This document shows, piece after piece, positions 5,630-9,331 of a stretch of 9,331 bases of DNA (within the stretch, counting starts at the first letter, position 1; every line of letters starts with the position of its first letter). The notes beneath the pieces were generated by a model. It was given only the letters and a program-made list of their open reading frames with translations, was not told where the DNA came from and made no database searches. Location of the stretch: NCBI GenBank assembly GCA_009700405.1, contig WLMD01000058.1, positions 1-9,331 on the forward strand, read 5' to 3'. Source of the DNA: Actinomycetota bacterium. GTDB taxonomy: Bacteria; Actinomycetota; Actinomycetes; Nanopelagicales; Nanopelagicaceae. The translations under genes were made by a program, and so were the position numbers.

Positions 5630-6561
5630 GTAGTAAAGAACGCAATGTAGATCTTGCAAAATGGAGTGGCCCAAAGCGCCCTTATGACCTCATCAAAGAA
5701 TTGGTCATTGCACTTGTGGTCGTCACTCTTCTAATTGGCACACTTGCTGCAGTTTTCAGTTCACCTGATGAACGCGCTGTCACTCTCCAACAATGGAGTC
5801 AAGCTGCGCCAAGTGATTTTGTTGCCACCGCAACTGGTGAACTAGCTGGAACAACAATCAGTGCGGCTTATGGCCCTCCATACAATGATGCGGCAGAGGG
5901 CTTAACCCTTGGACCTCTGAAGTTGCAGAAATGGGCAGGCATTACCATTCCGGTAAATCCTCCGGTGGATTTTGTAATCACGCCACTGAAATCGAGTGTT
6001 GATCCTGAAGTAGCAACCGCCAGTTCGACATGGACTACCGCTTCAGCTGATCAACAGAAAACATGGGCCGAAACTTACGCGGCAGCAATTGAAAAAACTG
6101 GTGATTCAAGCAAGGTCACTGCAGATGCAAGTTATGGACCAGTTCCAGTACTTGCAACTGGGTTACTTCGCCTAGCTCAAGAAGGTAGCCTCGATGGTCT
6201 GCTTACAACGCAGGTCACTCCACTTCCTGGCGATTTCACAATGCCGATGCTCTTCTTGGCAGATGGTGGATGGTTTGATGAACTAGGCGCAGCTCAGCAT
6301 CTTCATGGAGATCAATGGGGCATGATGAATGAAACTGGCTCATATCCAGGACAGTCTTGGCTATGGCTCTTCTCATTCATGTATCAAATTGAACCGTTCA
6401 AATCTTCCGAGAACGCTGATTCCCAAATCTTCGCAGTTCTCATGTTGTTAACTTTGGGCTTTATATTGATACCGAAGTTGCCATTTATCAATCGACTTCC
6501 TCGATTGATTCCTTTTCACCGACTTATTTGGCGCAGGTACTATAAAGAGAATAATCTCTAG
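5626..6561 (+). CDS. Membrane-anchored partner of the cytochrome b, possible divergent cytochrome b C-terminal domain
   Basis: A 311-aa protein with no function I can assign. A cytoplasmic N-terminus (about 25 residues) is followed by a helix at 26-45, then about 190 residues of Thr/Ser/Ala-rich sequence likely outside the membrane, and hydrophobic segments at about 243-258 (SWLWLFSFMY) and 268-284. The tail (285-311) is basic with PFINRLPRLIPFHRLIWRR. There is no cysteine, so no CXXCH haem c and no Rieske cluster. The order 'W-rich helix, then helix, then LIP.LP' loosely recalls helices E-F of a cytochrome b C-terminal domain, with YPGQSWLW where PEWY would be; that is inference and could be wrong. 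H225 and H227 (QHLHGDQW) are candidate ligands. It overlaps the cytochrome b gene by 4 bp and ends the operon before a terminator. Confidence 0.8.
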   Translation: MSSKERNVDLAKWSGPKRPYDLIKELVIALVVVTLLIGTLAAVFSSPDERAVTLQQWSQAAPSDFVATATGELAGTTISAAYGPPYNDAAEGLTLGPLKLQKWAGITIPVNPPVDFVITPLKSSVDPEVATASSTWTTASADQQKTWAETYAAAIEKTGDSSKVTADASYGPVPVLATGLLRLAQEGSLDGLLTTQVTPLPGDFTMPMLFLADGGWFDELGAAQHLHGDQWGMMNETGSYPGQSWLWLFSFMYQIEPFKSSENADSQIFAVLMLLTLGFILIPKLPFINRLPRLIPFHRLIWRRYYKENNL

Positions 6562-6578
6562 CAAATTCATCCCGGCAG

Positions 6579-6615
6579 AAACCCTCGTCAATCATCAGAC
6601 GGGGGTTTTTGTTTG
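6579..6615 (+). terminator. Intrinsic terminator of the cytochrome b operon
   Basis: AAACCCTCGTC (6579-6589) pairs with GACGGGGGTTT (6598-6608) over 11 bp with one G-U pair and an 8-base loop, followed by a T-rich stretch (6606-6614). It begins 18 bases after the last stop codon of the operon. Confidence 0.88.
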
Positions 6616-6711
6616 CCCAAAATACTCTCAAATCCTTGTAACAAACCACTCTCCCGGAGCGTTTAAGGCGATGTAAGGAGAACTACGGCTATGGCCGCCT
6701 ACAAGTATTTA
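6616..6711 (+). other. Leader region upstream of the 32-aa miniprotein
   Basis: This stretch should hold a promoter because a terminator precedes it, but no confident -35/-10 pair is visible. It holds an AAGGAG (6675-6680) followed after 10 bases by an ATG (6691) that opens a 33-codon frame overlapping the miniprotein gene; its Cys/Asn/Asp-rich product looks non-biological. A short CGGC-TATG-GCCG hairpin (6686-6697) would include that ATG. I see nothing else. Confidence 0.3.
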
Positions 6712-6721
6712 GGGAGAGATG

Positions 6722-6820
6722 ATGATTGCATTGGCACTAATTCCGCTACTAATGGTCGCGACACTACTGGGTGTTGCAATGGTATTTGCTGAAGAATTTA
6801 CTGAGGTTCTCAGGGATTAG
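6722..6820 (+). CDS. 32-aa single-helix membrane miniprotein
   Basis: A very short frame with gene-like signals: GGGAG (6712-6716) 5 bases before ATG 6722 (a second ATG at 6719 is adjacent but closer to the site than usual). The product has one hydrophobic helix at residues 2-23 (MIALALIPLLMVATLLGVAM and following VF), then an acidic tail EEFTEVLRD. Size and shape fit the class of bacterial membrane miniproteins that stabilise larger complexes (for example CydX or KdpF), but I see no sequence match to either. It lies between the terminator of the cytochrome b operon and nhaA, on the same strand as both, so a partner could be either; neither link is shown. Chance hydrophobic frame is the alternative. 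Confidence 0.55.
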   Translation: MIALALIPLLMVATLLGVAMVFAEEFTEVLRD

Positions 6821-6839
6821 TTCGGATATCTATAACTTA

Positions 6840-6870
6840 GATTGGGGCTTATCTATTTAACGCCCAAATC
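6840..6870 (+). terminator. Imperfect hairpin between miniprotein and nhaA
   Basis: GATTGGGGC (6840-6848) can pair with GCCCAAATC (6862-6870), 8 of 9 positions paired, loop 13 bases. The downstream sequence is only moderately T-rich (ATCCTTCTC), so it is a weak terminator at best. It would end the miniprotein transcript just before the nhaA promoter. Confidence 0.35.
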
Positions 6871-6882
6871 ATCCTTCTCGGG

Positions 6883-6888
6883 TAACCT
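6883..6888 (+). promoter_or_regulatory. Candidate leaderless promoter -10 box of nhaA
   Basis: TAACCT fits the actinobacterial TANNNT -10 pattern and ends 6 bases before the nhaA ATG at 6895. That spacing would place the transcription start at or next to the ATG. No Shine-Dalgarno sequence is present upstream of the gene, which agrees with a leaderless mRNA. No clear -35 box is seen. Confidence 0.45.
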
Positions 6889-6894
6889 GCTCAC

Positions 6895-7896
6895 ATGGTG
6901 CGCAAAATCTCGGGAGCAATTTTCTCCTTCCTTGCCACAGAAATTGCTGGCGGCATAGCCCTCGTTACTTCCTGCGCTATCGCGTTAATCGCCTCCAACT
7001 CCCCTTGGGGGGCGGAATACATCTCATTCTGGGAACCATCTAGAAATTTCATCAGCGAAGGCCTGATGAGCCTCTTCTTCTTTCTCGTTGGTCTTGAAAT
7101 TAAACGCGAATTTGCACATGGTGAACTGAAGAATCCAAAATTCGCAGCGCTTCCAGTAATCGCTGCCGTTGGCGGAATGGCAACTCCGGCAATCATATTT
7201 ACGCTTTTCAATCACTCTGGCACCGGAGCCGAAGGTTGGGCTGTGGCAATGCCGACGGATATCGCACTCGCACTTGGCGCATTAGCCTTGCTTGGAAAAC
7301 GCATAGACACTTCACTCAAGATATTCCTTTTAACGTTAGCAATTGCTGATGATTTGGGTTCCATTATCGTTCTCGGAACTTTTTACTCTGGAGGAATAAG
7401 TCCACTAAGGATTGCATCAACAATCGGAGCAGTACTGCTTGCTTGGGTAATCCCAAATAGGAGCGTTTTCACCACTGATCGACTTATAAGAATCATTCAC
7501 CCCTGGACTAGCTTTCTCATTATTCCATTATTTGCATTGGTCAATATTGGAATCACTTTTGATTTTGGAACCATTGGCACTTTGATTACATCACCCATTG
7601 CCTTGGGCCTCATAGTCGGCCGAATACTTGGGAAAATTGTTGGAATAACACTATTCGCTTGGCTCGCCATAAAAATCGGTATTGCCAGCAAGCCAGAATC
7701 TCTTTCTTTTAAAGAAATCGCTGGTGCCGGAGCATTGGCCGGGATGGGGCTTACTGTCTCCCTTTTCATCGCAGACTTGGCATTCACCGATGCTCATCAA
7801 CTTGACCAAGTGAAGGTTGGATTAATCATCTCTGCGATCATTTCTTCGCTTTTAGGTTTAGCTATTCTCCGACGATATTCAGTGGCGCAGGACTAA
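6895..7896 (+). CDS. nhaA: Na+/H+ antiporter NhaA
   Basis: NhaA exchanges two protons for one sodium ion across the cytoplasmic membrane, controlling pH and sodium. The 333-aa length is shorter than the E. coli protein (388 aa), partly through a shortened loop between the first two helices, but the core is complete. Key residues are present: the transport aspartates in ALAIADDLG (D152, D153, matching E. coli D163/D164), MPTDIALALG (D122, matching D133), GRILGK (K247, matching K300) and IHPWTSFLIIPLFALVN (H202, matching pH-response H225). GLEIKRE (67-72 region) and GAGALAGMGLTVSLFIADLAF (277-297) are further signatures. The start lacks a ribosome site and appears leaderless; GTG at 6898 is an alternative. 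The stop overlaps that of the convergent permease gene by 4 bp. Confidence 0.97.
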   Translation: MVRKISGAIFSFLATEIAGGIALVTSCAIALIASNSPWGAEYISFWEPSRNFISEGLMSLFFFLVGLEIKREFAHGELKNPKFAALPVIAAVGGMATPAIIFTLFNHSGTGAEGWAVAMPTDIALALGALALLGKRIDTSLKIFLLTLAIADDLGSIIVLGTFYSGGISPLRIASTIGAVLLAWVIPNRSVFTTDRLIRIIHPWTSFLIIPLFALVNIGITFDFGTIGTLITSPIALGLIVGRILGKIVGITLFAWLAIKIGIASKPESLSFKEIAGAGALAGMGLTVSLFIADLAFTDAHQLDQVKVGLIISAIISSLLGLAILRRYSVAQD

Positions 7897-9331
7897 ATAG
7901 ATTCTTGGTGGCGAATACGTTTTCTCGACAAGAGGATATGACCAAAAAAGCCAATTGCCAGAGCAATAATTACTCCCAAATTAGCAAAAGCCCAAGGACC
8001 GTTTTTGCCGCCTATTAGTCCTAGAAAATAACCTTGCCATGAGAGCCAGGCAGCAAAGGAATTAGTAACGAAACCCCATCCAATAAATGATCCCAACGCC
8101 ATCAAGAGTAACGAACGAATATTCCACGCACCATATTTGCCATCTGCGTTAAATAGATCAGCTTCAACGTAATCTCTTTTACGCATCATTACATCAGCAA
8201 CAAATATCGCAGACCACACAGCAATAGGGACTCCCAGCGTTATGAGAAATCCTTGAAAAGGAATAGAAAAATTACCTGCAAACCAGACTATATAAATGGT
8301 CCCTGCCAGCATAATAAATGCATCGATACTGGCGGCAATGTGCCTGCGCACGGGGAGGCCGATAGATACAAGCGCTAAACCGGAGGAATAGAGATCGAGA
8401 ATCGCTCCCCCAACCAATCCAAGCACTGCAACACAGGCAAAGGGGATCAGGTACCACGTTGGTACTAATGTGGTGAGTGCTCCAATAGGGTCCATTGCAA
8501 TTGAGTCACTGAGTTCTTTACTGCTTCCAGCAAGCAACGCTCCATAAATCACCAAAACAATGGGAACAATCGAAGCACCAAAGACCGTCCATCCGACAAC
8601 GCTACGACTCGATACGGTGCGTGGAAGGTAGCGCGAATAATCGGCAGCCGAGTTAACCCATCCGAGGCCAATTCCTGTTATTCCAAAGATCATTGCTCCA
8701 ATAAAGGCTTGGACGCTTCCTTGTTGTATTAACGAGACTGAGCTCCAGTTGATGTAATGGAAGGTTAAGACGATATATCCAACTGTCATCGCTAACGTTG
8801 CAATTGTGAGCCATTTTTGCAATCTCATAATGACATGGAAACCTAAAACGCCGCCGAACACAGTCAGACCAACTGCTACTGAAAAACCGAGAACACGTGC
8901 CAGGTTATGGTCAATATGCCCAATACGAGATAGGACTGTTTCAGTTGCCAATGTAGCCAAGGAAACTAAAACCGTTTCCCATCCAACAAAAACTAAATAG
9001 GAAAGTAAACCTGGAACGATATTTCCCTTAACCCCAAATGCCGCCCGAGATAAAGTCATCGTCGGCGCGTTGGAACGTTTTCCCGCCAAGGAACTTATGC
9101 CAACCAAGATAAATGAAAGGACGACACCTAAAACTGCTGCAAGTGCCACCTGAGAAAAAGAAATTCCGAAACCTAAGAAAAACGCTCCATAGGAGAGTGC
9201 CAAAAGGGAAACATTGGCCCCACACCACGGCCAGAAAAGCGAACGAGCCGCACCCGACCTTTCTTCTTCGCGGATAAAATTCGTGCCATTTAGTTCGAGG
9301 TTGAGTTCTAGGTTCAGATCAAAATTCGGCA
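7893..9331 (-). CDS. NCS1-family nucleobase (cytosine/purine-type) permease, 5' end outside window
   Basis: A proton- or sodium-coupled importer of the NCS1 family (CodB, Mhp1, PucI relatives), likely for cytosine, purines or a related compound such as hydantoin, allantoin or thiamine; substrate cannot be fixed from sequence. The frame is open to the right edge, giving 478 visible residues. The N-terminal family signature FIREEERSG followed by FWPWCGANVSLLALSYGAF (visible residues 18-50) proves the protein begins upstream of the TTG at 9203. About 12 helices follow, with GWETVL in helix 3, GLGWVNSAADYSRYLP in the middle and LDLYSSGLALVSIGLP as further family blocks. The C-terminus is short and basic (SRKRIRHQESI). 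Its TAG stop overlaps the nhaA stop tail to tail. No start codon is visible; the first visible residues include a DLNL/ELNL/ELNG repeat. Confidence 0.93.
   Translation of the reverse strand, partial: PNFDLNLELNLELNGTNFIREEERSGAARSLFWPWCGANVSLLALSYGAFFLGFGISFSQVALAAVLGVVLSFILVGISSLAGKRSNAPTMTLSRAAFGVKGNIVPGLLSYLVFVGWETVLVSLATLATETVLSRIGHIDHNLARVLGFSVAVGLTVFGGVLGFHVIMRLQKWLTIATLAMTVGYIVLTFHYINWSSVSLIQQGSVQAFIGAMIFGITGIGLGWVNSAADYSRYLPRTVSSRSVVGWTVFGASIVPIVLVIYGALLAGSSKELSDSIAMDPIGALTTLVPTWYLIPFACVAVLGLVGGAILDLYSSGLALVSIGLPVRRHIAASIDAFIMLAGTIYIVWFAGNFSIPFQGFLITLGVPIAVWSAIFVADVMMRKRDYVEADLFNADGKYGAWNIRSLLLMALGSFIGWGFVTNSFAAWLSWQGYFLGLIGGKNGPWAFANLGVIIALAIGFFGHILLSRKRIRHQESI
9292..9315. repeat. 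12-bp tandem repeat in the permease 5' coding region
   Basis: AGTTCGAGGTTG (9292-9303) and AGTTCTAGGTTC (9304-9315) match at 10 of 12 positions, with partial copies on either side. On the coding (-) strand they encode DLNL, ELNL and ELNG in a row. The repeat is in frame and lies in the variable cytoplasmic N-terminus of the permease, ahead of the EEER motif. Confidence 0.6.

Noticed and set aside
6691..6792. 33-codon frame with AAGGAG 10 bases upstream, overlapping the miniprotein gene
   Set aside because: Its product is rich in Cys, Asn, Asp and Gly with no coherent structure, and the overlapping frame gives a clean membrane helix with a better-placed ribosome site.
6616..6894. Possible riboswitch (nhaA-type) upstream of the antiporter
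   Set aside because: The region is interrupted by a probable small gene, the antiporter seems leaderless, and I see only one weak hairpin rather than a conserved multi-stem or pseudoknot structure.
7497..7787. 96-codon antisense frame inside nhaA
   Set aside because: It is a frame shadow of the well-supported nhaA sequence; composition and lack of start signals give no support.
7893..9203. Permease gene starting at TTG 9203
   Set aside because: The frame stays open to the right edge and the upstream residues carry the conserved EEER and FWPWCGAN family motifs, so the gene is longer and 5'-truncated by the window.

Overview
The window looks like a moderately low-GC (roughly mid-40s %) actinobacterial chromosome segment. 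The main reason is gene order: lipB-lipA-(DUF4191 protein)-(RDD protein)-glnA is the arrangement known around glnA1 in Mycobacterium, Streptomyces and relatives. The proteins are clearly actinobacterial in type, but base composition is far lower than in those genera. Overlapping stop/start codons, tiny intergenic gaps and a probable leaderless gene suggest a compact genome, such as a freshwater Nanopelagicales (acI) lineage. That placement is inference; there is no rRNA or other strong taxonomic marker here.

Region 1 (1-2602, + strand) is a tightly packed run: the 3' end of lipB, complete lipA, a PlsC-type acyltransferase and a DUF4191 membrane protein. LipB moves an octanoyl group from acyl-ACP to lipoyl domains and LipA inserts the two sulfurs. 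The acyltransferase is an extra gene compared with the usual lipA-DUF4191 neighbourhood. Region 2 (2603-4621) holds a small RDD membrane protein on the - strand, a 183-bp divergent regulatory region rich in short repeats, then glnA (type I glutamine synthetase with an adenylylation tyrosine) closed by a strong intrinsic terminator.

Region 3 (4622-6615, + strand) is the most unusual part. It is a three-gene operon: a 53-aa single-helix membrane protein, a 205-aa four-helix cytochrome b (b6-like) with all four haem-ligand histidines, and a 311-aa protein with one N-terminal helix, a large cysteine-free extracytoplasmic region and hydrophobic C-terminal segments. No Rieske protein, cytochrome c or oxidase gene accompanies it. 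It ends in its own terminator. It looks like a split, orphan quinol-reactive cytochrome b complex whose electron partner is not visible.

Region 4 (6616-9331) holds a previously easy-to-miss 32-aa membrane miniprotein, then nhaA (Na+/H+ antiporter, probably translated from a leaderless mRNA), convergent with and overlapping by 4 bp a 5'-incomplete NCS1-type nucleobase permease gene on the - strand that runs off the right edge. No tRNA, rRNA, CRISPR, transposase or integrase was seen.
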